In this document: positions 16,753 through 24,709 of the stretch, one piece after another
Numbering within the stretch: position 1 is the stretch's first letter
Layout: the number at the start of each line of letters is the position of its first letter
Assembly: GCA_026184435.1 (NCBI GenBank)
Contig: CP046447.1
Reading direction: 5' to 3' (one strand)
DNA length: 64,000 nt
DNA from: JAADFF01 sp013153035
GTDB taxonomy: Bacteria; Coprothermobacterota; Coprothermobacteria; Coprothermobacterales; JAADFF01
Notes under the pieces: model-generated
The model's input: only the letters and a program-made list of their open reading frames with translations
What the model was told of the DNA's origin: nothing
Databases searched by the model: none
Program-made: the position numbers and the translations under genes

Positions 16753-17254
16753 CAGAATCACCTTCATTCTCCCTCCCGTAGAATACTGCTTCTATAAAAC
16801 GGTACTTAGAAATAAACTTCGAAAAGGTCTTTGATAAAAACCATCTTATCCCATAAATAGCTATAATAACTACTATAACCAAAGAAAAAATTACTAATCC
16901 TTCAGCAAACGTACCCACTACATAATTCTTAATGAGTTTGCTATAATCTTGCATATCAAATCCAATATAATTACCAACAGAAATTATTACACTCCATATC
17001 AGCAATATAAAAAACATGGAAGTAATAATTTTAATAGCCTCTTTAATGACATCAACTAATTGACAAAACAGTTCCCCACTTAAAATAAACAGGCTGATTA
17101 CGATCACTAACACAATATTAAACCCAAATGCATATCCTCGATCAATCAAAAAGAAAGCTAACCATATCAAAGATAAAACCACAATATTGTATCCTGTAAA
17201 AAAAATCAACAAATTATTTACACATCCCAATGTTTTTTCGTCTTTCTTTGCCAT
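16745..17254 (-). CDS. Small membrane protein inside the hsd operon
   Basis: I do not recognise this 169-residue protein. It has four or five hydrophobic helices (around residues 13-32, 42-60, 70-95 and 110-135) and a charged C-terminal tail. The ATG follows GGGGGTGAGG. It starts 10 bp after hsdM and overlaps hsdS by 8 bp, so it is translated as part of the restriction operon. Membrane proteins are not a standard part of type I systems. It could be a fortuitous insertion, an effector that damages the membrane, or an anchor. Confidence 0.75.
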   Translation of the reverse strand: MAKKDEKTLGCVNNLLIFFTGYNIVVLSLIWLAFFLIDRGYAFGFNIVLVIVISLFILSGELFCQLVDVIKEAIKIITSMFFILLIWSVIISVGNYIGFDMQDYSKLIKNYVVGTFAEGLVIFSLVIVVIIAIYGIRWFLSKTFSKFISKYRFIEAVFYGRENEGDSDV

Positions 17255-17263
17255 ATTATTTCC

Positions 17264-19000
17264 TCACCCCCTTATCCCTATATCTCTCAAATACTCCTCT
17301 ATCTTCTGCCTCAACTTACTTTCCTTCTCTGTGAGATCCTCTATCTTCTTCCACTCTGAGGCAATATCTATCTCTTCAACTTCAATCTTGGGGAACACAT
17401 ATCTTTGAACGCTGAGGTTATAATCATTCTTCTTTATTTCCTTTATATCCACAATCTTGGCAAAATGGGGCTCCTCTTTCCAGTCTATGGCATGCTCTGC
17501 TATCTTTGCCCTCTGCTCTGGTGTTATGGTGTTCAGTTTTCTAACAGTAGGATGGGGAGCATATAGCTCAGAGGCATTGATAAACAGTACCTTACCCTTT
17601 CTATCCTCTGCTTTATTCTTGTTGAGAATGATAATAACACCCGGGGCAGATGTGTTGTAAAAGAGTTTTTCAGGTAGCAGAATAATAGTCTCTATAAGGT
17701 CCTCTTCAAGTATAGCCTTTCTTATTGCCTTTTCTCTGCTACCTCTGAACAAAAGCCCTGTATCAAAGACAACGGCAATCTTGTTCTTTCCCGTGCTTGA
17801 TGCAAGCATATGCTGTATCCATGCCCAATCCGCGGAACTCTTTGTAGTGTATCCATATTTAAACCTTTCGTCTGCCATAGGAGAAGAGGCAAGGTCTCCG
17901 GGGTCTATACCCTTAAGGTTCCATGGCGGATTGGCTATGACAATGTCAAACTTCATCAGCTTACCATTTTCTATAAACTTGGAGTTTCTGAGGGTATCTC
18001 CTTCCTCTATCTTCACCCTCTCTGTGCTTATATCGTGAATAAACAGGTTCATACGGGCAAGAGCTGCCGTCACTGTATTGACCTCCTGTCCGTAGAGCTT
18101 TGTTTTTTCTCTCTCATCTTCATAATGGTTTTTCAGATATTTATCAACAGCTATGAGCATACCGCCAGAGCCACAAGCGGGGTCATATACGCTCTGGCCG
18201 GGTTTGGGCTCTATAATATCAACCATCAGCTCTATAACTTCACGGGGAGTGTATATTTCTCCCTGTTTTGCCTTTTCTGGGGCAAAGTTTCTCAGTATAT
18301 ACTCATAGGCATCTCCCAAAAGGTCGGTTGAAAAGTCGGCAAAATTCAGGGCATCAAACATATAAAGAAGCTGCAAGATGGTTGCACGGTTATCTTCACT
18401 TCTGAGGAAATCCACAAACTCATTTCTGTTGATAACACCGGCAAGTTGAGGGTTTGCCTTGGCTATGGCATTTAGAGCCTCCATAAGTGCGGCAACGGGG
18501 TTTTCTGAGCTCATGACATTTTTCCATAAATGCTCTTCAGGCACCACAAAGTTGTGAAGATGCTTCAATTTGGCAAGTTTTTCGGCAACAGGGCGCGGTT
18601 TACCCTCAGATACATATCTGTTTACCCTGTCAGTGTATTCCTTTTCCCATTTATCGCTTATGGCTTTGTAGAAGAGTATGACAAGAAGGAATGTATAATC
18701 AACCCTGTTTCTAATGGTATCTGTAGCTCTCTTAAGGAGTGCCTCAAGTTCACCCTTGGATGTGATATCTTTGACACTCTCGGTTTCTTTAACTTTGTAA
18801 AGCTTCTTACGGCGGTCGGTTTGAGACGGGGTCACCTCAATGAGATCCTCTGCTTTCAGTTCAGACAACACCTTTTTAACTGTCGTTTCATCGTCTCCAA
18901 AGGCTTCTGACAAGGCGGATAGTGCATCTTCAAAGCCAAAGGATTTATGGTCATAGTACTCAAGGAGCTTTTCAAATCTCTTTTTCAACCACTCTGTCAT
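17264..19000 (-). CDS. hsdM: Type I restriction enzyme, methyltransferase subunit (HsdM)
   Basis: HsdM transfers a methyl group from AdoMet to adenine N6, protecting host DNA. The 578 residues have SAM motif I DPACGSGGMLI and catalytic motif IV ANPPWNLKG (NPPW), and YTPREVIELMVDII ahead of motif I is typical. An N-terminal extension of about 75 residues resembles a winged helix (FEDALSALSEAFGDD...VKKVLSELKAEDLIEV), which is less usual. The ATG follows AAGGAGGGG. It is the first gene of the hsd operon behind its own promoter with an inverted repeat. Confidence 0.97.
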   Translation of the reverse strand: MTEWLKKRFEKLLEYYDHKSFGFEDALSALSEAFGDDETTVKKVLSELKAEDLIEVTPSQTDRRKKLYKVKETESVKDITSKGELEALLKRATDTIRNRVDYTFLLVILFYKAISDKWEKEYTDRVNRYVSEGKPRPVAEKLAKLKHLHNFVVPEEHLWKNVMSSENPVAALMEALNAIAKANPQLAGVINRNEFVDFLRSEDNRATILQLLYMFDALNFADFSTDLLGDAYEYILRNFAPEKAKQGEIYTPREVIELMVDIIEPKPGQSVYDPACGSGGMLIAVDKYLKNHYEDEREKTKLYGQEVNTVTAALARMNLFIHDISTERVKIEEGDTLRNSKFIENGKLMKFDIVIANPPWNLKGIDPGDLASSPMADERFKYGYTTKSSADWAWIQHMLASSTGKNKIAVVFDTGLLFRGSREKAIRKAILEEDLIETIILLPEKLFYNTSAPGVIIILNKNKAEDRKGKVLFINASELYAPHPTVRKLNTITPEQRAKIAEHAIDWKEEPHFAKIVDIKEIKKNDYNLSVQRYVFPKIEVEEIDIASEWKKIEDLTEKESKLRQKIEEYLRDIGIRG

Positions 19001-19036
19001 AATGTTATCCCCTCCTTATAAGGTTTACACAAAAAC

Positions 19037-19080
19037 ATTATACCACCATATAGGTGAGTATAAACCATTTTGCTCACCTA
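19037..19080 (-). promoter_or_regulatory. hsdM promoter with overlapping inverted repeat
   Basis: A TATAAT (19042-19037) precedes hsdM. The perfect inverted repeat TAGGTGAG-N14-CTCACCTA (19051-19080) covers the -35 region. The -35 itself (GTTTAT) is poor. There is no T-run after the repeat, so an operator is more likely than a terminator. Confidence 0.6.
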
Positions 19081-19107
19081 TTAGTATTGGAGGGGATATA
19101 CTTCCAT

Positions 19108-20019
19108 CTACACTTCCGCTTTTTTCCACCACTCTATGGTTTTCTTTATGCCTTCTTCTACAGATACTTCGGGCTTCCAGCCGTGGCTTTGTAGCTTCCC
19201 ACTGCTCATGACAGAGCGTCTGACATCGCCGGGGCGTGGTTCTTTCTGCTCCACGACAATATCGGGTATCTCCTTTTTTATGGCATCTACGATTTGCCAG
19301 AGGTTTGTCTCCACACCGGTAGATACATTGTATATACCATCGGGTAGGTCTTCAAGGGCCAGAAGGTTGGCCCTTGCCACATCTTCTACATATGTATAAT
19401 CTCTCGTCTGGTAGCCATCGCCAAAGATATAAAGGGTCTTGCCCTGTAGTGCCCTGCTGATGAATTTGCCTATGACACCGGCCTCACCGCCAAGGCCCTG
19501 TCTGGGCCCGTATATGTTGGCATATCTCAGAGATACATATGAGATACCCATAAATGTCAGGTACATATCCACTGTCAGTTTATCGGCACCGTAGGGGTTC
19601 ATGGGGTGAGGAAGATACTCTTCATCGGGCAATACACCCTCGGGCACATCGCCATATATGGCACCACCTGAAGAGGCAAATATAAAGCGTTTGACACCAT
19701 ATTTCTTTGCAAGTGTTATAAGGTTTACCGATGCCCTTATGTTTATGTCTATATCAAGCAGTGGGTTTTCAAGAGATTTCACCACATCTATTTGGGCTGC
19801 CTGATGGTTGATAACATCGGGCCTAAAATCCTTCATGAGAGTCTCCATAACATCCTCGTTTGTGATATCTGCTACAACAAGCCTTGCACCACGGGGTACA
19901 TTTGCCTTCATACCATTAGAAAGGTCGTCTACTATGAGCACATCGTGGCCCTCACTTATATAAAACTCGGCTATGTGTGAGCCTATAAATCCTGCACCAC
20001 CTGTTATCAATATTTTCAT
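19108..20019 (-). CDS. NAD-dependent nucleotide-sugar epimerase (UDP-glucose 4-epimerase type)
   Basis: This 303-residue extended short-chain dehydrogenase has the Rossmann motif TGGAGFIGSH at residues 6-15. ASSGGAIYG is followed by the catalytic pair in PYGADK (YxxxK). Late motifs DYTYVEDVARA and the C-terminal HGWKPEVSVEEGI are typical of UDP-glucose 4-epimerases and related enzymes. The ATG follows AAGGAGGGATAAC. It lies 12 bp after the PLD-HerA gene and just before the hsdM promoter. It probably serves surface-sugar synthesis and may share the cassette transcript by chance. Confidence 0.88.
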   Translation of the reverse strand: MKILITGGAGFIGSHIAEFYISEGHDVLIVDDLSNGMKANVPRGARLVVADITNEDVMETLMKDFRPDVINHQAAQIDVVKSLENPLLDIDINIRASVNLITLAKKYGVKRFIFASSGGAIYGDVPEGVLPDEEYLPHPMNPYGADKLTVDMYLTFMGISYVSLRYANIYGPRQGLGGEAGVIGKFISRALQGKTLYIFGDGYQTRDYTYVEDVARANLLALEDLPDGIYNVSTGVETNLWQIVDAIKKEIPDIVVEQKEPRPGDVRRSVMSSGKLQSHGWKPEVSVEEGIKKTIEWWKKAEV

Positions 20020-20031
20020 GTTATCCCTCCT

Positions 20032-22095
20032 TCATCTTTGCCCTTTTCTCATATTAACAAATACTGGAAACGGTAGAGACAAACCGCTAAGAAGTGCCAT
20101 ACCTGTTTTCAGAGATGGTAGTTTACTCAGAACATCGGCACCGGCATATTCTATGGCAGACATCACAGCATCAAGGTCATTTTTATTGACAAGCCTAAAA
20201 ATGGCATATGTGCCCATCTGAGACAGCACATATTTATTTACTGAGGCCGGTCTCTGGGTGATAATGACCATGCCAAGTCCGAACTTTCTACCCTCTGCGG
20301 CAACTTTAGAGATGGCGGTAAGTGACATGTTGTCTTTACTGGCAGAGGTCTCACCATATCCTTTTTCGGGGGCAAAGTTGTGGGCTTCTTCTACCACAAG
20401 TATAGTTGAGGCGTCTTCACCTTTGTCTTTCATCTGCCTCATCTTGTTAAAAAATGACATGACAATAAGACCAGCTATATCTGTTCTCATACTGCTATCG
20501 AGAACATCGGCAAGGTTGATAACTATGACAGGTTCCTCTGAATCCTCTGTAGTAAGGTCAAACACACTGGCTTTAAGAGAAGCAGCATCTTCTTTTAACA
20601 CTTCAGAAATCTCTGAGACGACAATATCATCAAGTGGCTTATCCTCTGCATTTTTACCAGAGGTTTTGTATACCTCCTTAAACTGACCTATGGCATCGGC
20701 AAGCTCATTAAGAAAATAAGGATAATCACTATCACCCTTGTGATTTCTCAGTATCTCCCAAAACACTTTTTTATTATGCTTTCCTGCCCCATCGCTACCT
20801 CCAAATTTGACATCAAATGCCCCAAAAAACTTTCTCCACTGGTCTTCACTATACGACAGTGGCACTGTAAACTCAGGGACTTTTACCTCTTTAATAGGTA
20901 TAGATTGCTCACGTAGCTTTTCAGACCATTCACCATGAGGGTCTATAACGACGATTTTAAACCAGTCTTTGAATAGTCCTTCTTTACTAACAGTTTCCAA
21001 GATACCTGGAACTAAAATCTTCTGGGCAAAAAAGCTCTTACCAGAGCCTGTAGTACCCAACACCGCCATATGTCTTGCCCTATCTCTGCGGGCAAGATAA
21101 GATACATCCACATGGATGGGCACCTTTGTACCATAAAGCACACCAATTTCTACAGGTATATCCATAGGGGTACCAGACATATCTTTTCTTAGCATTTCTG
21201 CCAACTTACCGCTACTGTCTTTATATACAGGCAAGCCTATTGGTGGGGCAGAAAACAAAGGCTCTATTCTACTCTTATCATCATCCACCACATGAACACC
21301 CAGCACACTACACCGTGCCATATAAAAGTTGCTACTCTTTTCTACATATGAAAGCAGTGCTCCCACACGCCATGCATGGGGCTTGTCCTCATCGTTGACA
21401 AATGTAATCTCGGCCGGATTGGGAAATATACCAGAGCTCTCACTACCAAATGGATTCAAGAAAAAGCCTGTGTTATAGGCAATAACTGAATCTACCCTGA
21501 GGATGATTTCTACCCTACCATCTTCGGTATCCCACGGTACAAGAAGCAGTGTTCCCTCGGGCACTTCATAAGATGGACGAAGGAGAAGCACCTCAAGGTG
21601 GGAGGAGCGAGATGGGTTCATTATCATACCTACAAGGTCAGGGCTATACTCGTATGCCTCTTTCCAAATGTTCTGAAAATACTCTGCCAGCTCAGATACA
21701 GTATCCTCATCTTCAACAAGTATGGCAACCTCTCTATTGCCATTTTCTGTTAATCCAGAATATGTGATATTGGCAGACCCTATCAATGCCTTTTTGCCAT
21801 CTACAATTATCATCTTGGCATGAAGGTTGGGATGATATGCGTATTTCACCCCTTCTATATCAAACACGCCGGGGTCCGTTATTTCAAAGTCTTTCTTCTC
21901 ACTACCCCTGACAACAAGCCTAATATCTACACTATTTCTGTCTATCTTATTGATCAGTCTTCTAAACATACCTCCCTTGACCCATGCAGAGGCAAAGTAA
22001 ACATAATCTGTAGACTCAGAAACAAGCCTCTCCACATAATTTGTAAAATCCCCCTCTGTGAGCACCTTGCCTTTAATGTCTCTAAAATCACTCAT
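20032..22095 (-). CDS. PLD-like nuclease fused to HerA-type ATPase
   Basis: This 687-residue fusion begins with a phospholipase-D-superfamily domain (about 1-150). It has one HxK motif, HAKMIIVDG at residues 92-100, then LIGSANITYSG. A linker with beta-strand character follows. The C-terminal half is a HerA/FtsK ATPase with Walker A GTTGSGKS (347-354), VVIDPHGEW, Walker B LVVEEAHNF (566-574) and EGRKFGLGMVIITQRP. A single HxK means the nuclease must dimerise. The ATG follows GGGGGTATTGGC and overlaps the preceding gene by 8 bp. HerA proteins pair with nucleases in DNA repair and phage defence. This fusion and its partners suggest a DNA-targeting defence machine. Confidence 0.88.
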   Translation of the reverse strand: MSDFRDIKGKVLTEGDFTNYVERLVSESTDYVYFASAWVKGGMFRRLINKIDRNSVDIRLVVRGSEKKDFEITDPGVFDIEGVKYAYHPNLHAKMIIVDGKKALIGSANITYSGLTENGNREVAILVEDEDTVSELAEYFQNIWKEAYEYSPDLVGMIMNPSRSSHLEVLLLRPSYEVPEGTLLLVPWDTEDGRVEIILRVDSVIAYNTGFFLNPFGSESSGIFPNPAEITFVNDEDKPHAWRVGALLSYVEKSSNFYMARCSVLGVHVVDDDKSRIEPLFSAPPIGLPVYKDSSGKLAEMLRKDMSGTPMDIPVEIGVLYGTKVPIHVDVSYLARRDRARHMAVLGTTGSGKSFFAQKILVPGILETVSKEGLFKDWFKIVVIDPHGEWSEKLREQSIPIKEVKVPEFTVPLSYSEDQWRKFFGAFDVKFGGSDGAGKHNKKVFWEILRNHKGDSDYPYFLNELADAIGQFKEVYKTSGKNAEDKPLDDIVVSEISEVLKEDAASLKASVFDLTTEDSEEPVIVINLADVLDSSMRTDIAGLIVMSFFNKMRQMKDKGEDASTILVVEEAHNFAPEKGYGETSASKDNMSLTAISKVAAEGRKFGLGMVIITQRPASVNKYVLSQMGTYAIFRLVNKNDLDAVMSAIEYAGADVLSKLPSLKTGMALLSGLSLPFPVFVNMRKGQR

Positions 22096-22840
22096 GCCAA
22101 TACCCCCTTAAATAGTGGTGATACATAATATCTACATCAAGAAGTTCATTGCCCTGAAAGAGTATATACATGCCCCCAGTCCTGCCTTTTATGTTCTGCC
22201 ATACCTTTTGCCTGAGGATATAAGAAAATATCTGCATATCAGAGCGGGACAGCCACAGTGGCTTGGCAAATAGCAGAACAAAGTAATAGACATCTCTTCC
22301 TTTTATAATGCTTTTTTCCAATGTTTCATATGTAGACAGATACTTCTCTATCAGCCTTTCTTGGAGAAAAGACACCTTGCGAACTTTCAGCCTCATTACC
22401 TTTTCGTACAGGTTATGCCATACATCCTCTGGCATGGTGCGTATAAACTCCATAAGTGGCTCCACATCTTCATAGCCACGGGGCAAGACAAATGAGGGTT
22501 GTCTTAGTTTAAATAGCAGTGTTTTCCACCCACTACCCCATGGTAGTGCCTTATCTGATATCTTGTCATCCTCAAGAAGTCGTTTCACCACACCAAGCAC
22601 AGCCCTTGGATGTGCAAACCTCTTCACCTCTATAAATATGACACTGTCTTCATAGTCATAAACGGCATCAACAAGAGGTGGTACCCTTCTGTCCTCTCGG
22701 TGAGATCGTGCATATTCTTTGAGGTCATCGCCGGCTATACCATCTTTGCTTGAAAGCATAACAAGAAAGGGCTCTCTACCTTCACACTTCATACCATAGA
22801 GAATATCGTCTCTGTCCCACACAAAGTGATTACATGGCAC
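22088..22840 (-). CDS. Putative PD-(D/E)xK-type nuclease, unknown family
   Basis: I do not recognise the family of this 250-residue protein. Residues around 56-76 read PPLVDAVYDYEDSVIFIEVK. This gives Asp, about 12 residues, then Glu-x-Lys on a hydrophobic strand, the core pattern of PD-(D/E)xK nucleases. The rest is rich in Arg, Lys and aromatic residues and probably helical. The GTG at 22840 has GAGGTG at the right distance; an in-frame TTG at 22846 is too close. It overlaps the end of the ATPase gene by 11 bp and the PLD-HerA gene by 8 bp. Translational coupling on both sides implies a complex. Confidence 0.65.
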   Translation of the reverse strand: MPCNHFVWDRDDILYGMKCEGREPFLVMLSSKDGIAGDDLKEYARSHREDRRVPPLVDAVYDYEDSVIFIEVKRFAHPRAVLGVVKRLLEDDKISDKALPWGSGWKTLLFKLRQPSFVLPRGYEDVEPLMEFIRTMPEDVWHNLYEKVMRLKVRKVSFLQERLIEKYLSTYETLEKSIIKGRDVYYFVLLFAKPLWLSRSDMQIFSYILRQKVWQNIKGRTGGMYILFQGNELLDVDIMYHHYLRGYWHE

Positions 22841-23558
22841 CTTCAAGCACCTCTATTGGCACCCTGAGTATAGGGGCATCGTCGGGTATACCTTGAGACA
22901 TGGGTATAGAGGAAATAACATTCTCGGTAAAGTAGAATATCTTTCCATCGGTTACCTTACTTCTTACATATGTATATACAAAGAAGTCGTGGGTAGTTAT
23001 AAACACCTGCACACCATCGTGGGCAAGCCCAGAGAGCTTATCTATCCACCACTTCCACAGTATGGCATCAACCCCGGCCTCAGGCAAATCCACAAGAATA
23101 ATATCTCCACTCTTTATCTCCTGAAGAACTGCCATAAACACCTTTGCCTTCATGAGCCCTCCATATGAGGCAGATATGCCAAGCTCCCTTTCCGCCTGTG
23201 CGTCAAAGTCGTAGCCGCGTTTTTTCCATGAATTGTAAACCCCAATGGTCTTACGTATATGCAATGGCAGCTCTGTATAAGCTCCTGATTCAAAGTATGC
23301 CTCACAGCTGGGAAAGTAAAACACCGTACCATTAAAGGCAGAGTCAAACTGCAAAAACATCTTTGCATCGCTATCAAACCTCATCTGAGACTTAATCTCT
23401 TCTATAGGCACACCGGTTCTCGTATTGCATATAGAGGCAAACAAAGATTTTAGAAAGAGGGTTTTGCCTGTGCCACTACGCCCAATAAGCATGTTAAAAC
23501 CAGAGGGCTGAAACACATACTCTTTACCATCGGTGATATATGAAATATTTTCTATCAT
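22830..23558 (-). CDS. ABC-type ATPase of a possible defence cassette
   Basis: This 242-residue soluble nucleotide-binding domain has Walker A GRSGTGKT at about residues 26-33. A signature-like SYGGLMKA is followed by the Walker B strand DIILVDLPEAGVD and an H-loop FITTHDFF. The order and the single late switch His place it in the ABC/RecF/OLD class rather than AAA+. No permease is nearby, so transport is unlikely. The ATG at 23558 is chosen because GGGGAG lies nine bases upstream; an ATG at 23567 abuts it. It is the first of three overlapping genes. Confidence 0.82.
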   Translation of the reverse strand: MIENISYITDGKEYVFQPSGFNMLIGRSGTGKTLFLKSLFASICNTRTGVPIEEIKSQMRFDSDAKMFLQFDSAFNGTVFYFPSCEAYFESGAYTELPLHIRKTIGVYNSWKKRGYDFDAQAERELGISASYGGLMKAKVFMAVLQEIKSGDIILVDLPEAGVDAILWKWWIDKLSGLAHDGVQVFITTHDFFVYTYVRSKVTDGKIFYFTENVISSIPMSQGIPDDAPILRVPIEVLEGAM

Positions 23559-23582
23559 AATGTTCATCTCCCCACAAATATG

Positions 23583-24581
23583 TTATCTATACAAAAGATA
23601 GCACATAGCACACCCAGAATATGAAATAAAAGGCTGGATGGGAAATATGGGATTTACCCCACTAAGAGATTCATCATACCGTGCAATGTATGGAATAAAG
23701 CCATGATACAAGTTTTTCCTTATGGCATCTTCTACTCTGCTGGCATTATCTCCTGCAAAGCCACTACCGTCATCTGCATACTCCACAACAAGCACCAGTT
23801 TGCCACTACTGTGAAACCGACTTAGATAAAACAGTCTATGGCCGGTGGCACTGTCAGGCTGCGGTGTAGTACCATCATAAAAGAGAGACTCTACCCCTAT
23901 GCCGTCTATGGCATTTAAAATCTCGTCATTTTTATACCTCACGATATCTTCAGCATTTTGTATAAACACATAAAATGGCTGTTTTTGGATCCTCACATAG
24001 CGAGAAATCCTTTCCACAAAGTCTATCATCAAAGAGGCTGTTTCCTCCTCTCTGAGATAGAAACCTTCACCATTATCTTCATCTGCCCAATACTCGTAGA
24101 TATCCACCTTGTCAAGGTATACACCTTCAAAGCCTTGGGCTATCACCCTGTCAAGATACTGAAAAATAATGCGCTGCCACTGAGGATACCAAAACTTTAC
24201 GGCATAGTTACCTTGCCAACTGGGGTTTTCCCTACCAAGCCACGGAGGTGGCTCTCTATACCAGCTATCTTGCCAATACCACCTGTAGTCTTCAGCCTCA
24301 CCAATACTGATATACACAATGGGCACAATACCCGCATCTTTCAGCTTCTGTAAATCTTCAGGGCTATATGCCCCTTCTTCTGTACCATCATATGAGTAAT
24401 CCATGACGACTATATCCGGATGCATGGCAATAATATCATCAATCTTCCCATCTTGCAAAACATAAACCCAAGAAGAAACTCTATGGACGATATGAGAAGA
24501 ATATGAAATATTTTCCGCCAAGACATCGAAACCCCAACATAGGCCAATTATCATACATAAAACAACACACACTTTTTTCAT
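23583..24581 (-). CDS. Secreted GH114/TM1410-family glycoside-hydrolase-like protein
   Basis: The product is 332 residues with a signal peptide (about 1-22, ending VLAEN). The body fits the COG2342 family, a TIM barrel related to endo-alpha-1,4-polygalactosaminidases. Recognisable strands are DIVVMDYSYDG, IVPIVYISIGEAEDYR, GFEGVYLDKVDIYEYW and VLVVEYADDG; the last two carry the acidic residues expected in the active site. It would act outside the membrane on an amino-sugar polymer. It lies 24 bp upstream of the ATPase start on the same strand. That makes it a possible first gene of that transcript, though its exported nature fits poorly with a DNA-targeting set. Confidence 0.85.
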   Translation of the reverse strand: MKKVCVVLCMIIGLCWGFDVLAENISYSSHIVHRVSSWVYVLQDGKIDDIIAMHPDIVVMDYSYDGTEEGAYSPEDLQKLKDAGIVPIVYISIGEAEDYRWYWQDSWYREPPPWLGRENPSWQGNYAVKFWYPQWQRIIFQYLDRVIAQGFEGVYLDKVDIYEYWADEDNGEGFYLREEETASLMIDFVERISRYVRIQKQPFYVFIQNAEDIVRYKNDEILNAIDGIGVESLFYDGTTPQPDSATGHRLFYLSRFHSSGKLVLVVEYADDGSGFAGDNASRVEDAIRKNLYHGFIPYIARYDESLSGVNPIFPIQPFISYSGCAMCYLLYR

Positions 24582-24611
24582 ATAGATATCACCATAAATA
24601 TTTTAGAGCCA

Positions 24612-24641
24612 AAAGAGGAAGGCCGACCCTAAGGTCGGCCT
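24612..24641 (-). terminator. Second terminator after the alcohol dehydrogenase
   Basis: AGGCCGACC-TTAG-GGTCGGCCT on the minus strand is followed by TCCTCTTTT. It lies ahead of the GH114 gene and isolates it from the upstream gene. Confidence 0.75.
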
Positions 24642-24674
24642 ATATATATATACAGGTGCGGGGGAGGGAGTTTA

Positions 24675-24709
24675 TATAAAAGGGGATCCTTGGGAGGTAA
24701 GCCCCTTTT
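24675..24709 (-). terminator. First terminator after the alcohol dehydrogenase
   Basis: AAAAGGGG-N16-CCCCTTTTATATAAA forms a hairpin whose left arm overlaps the stop codon of the dehydrogenase gene. Confidence 0.65.

Noticed and set aside
20032..23558. A CRISPR array or cas genes near the defence island
   Set aside because: No regularly spaced repeats were seen and none of the genes carries Cas signatures; the ATPase and HerA motifs are of other families.
22830..23558. Reading the ATPase as part of an ABC transporter
   Set aside because: No permease or binding protein is adjacent, and the partners carry nuclease-type and HerA motifs.
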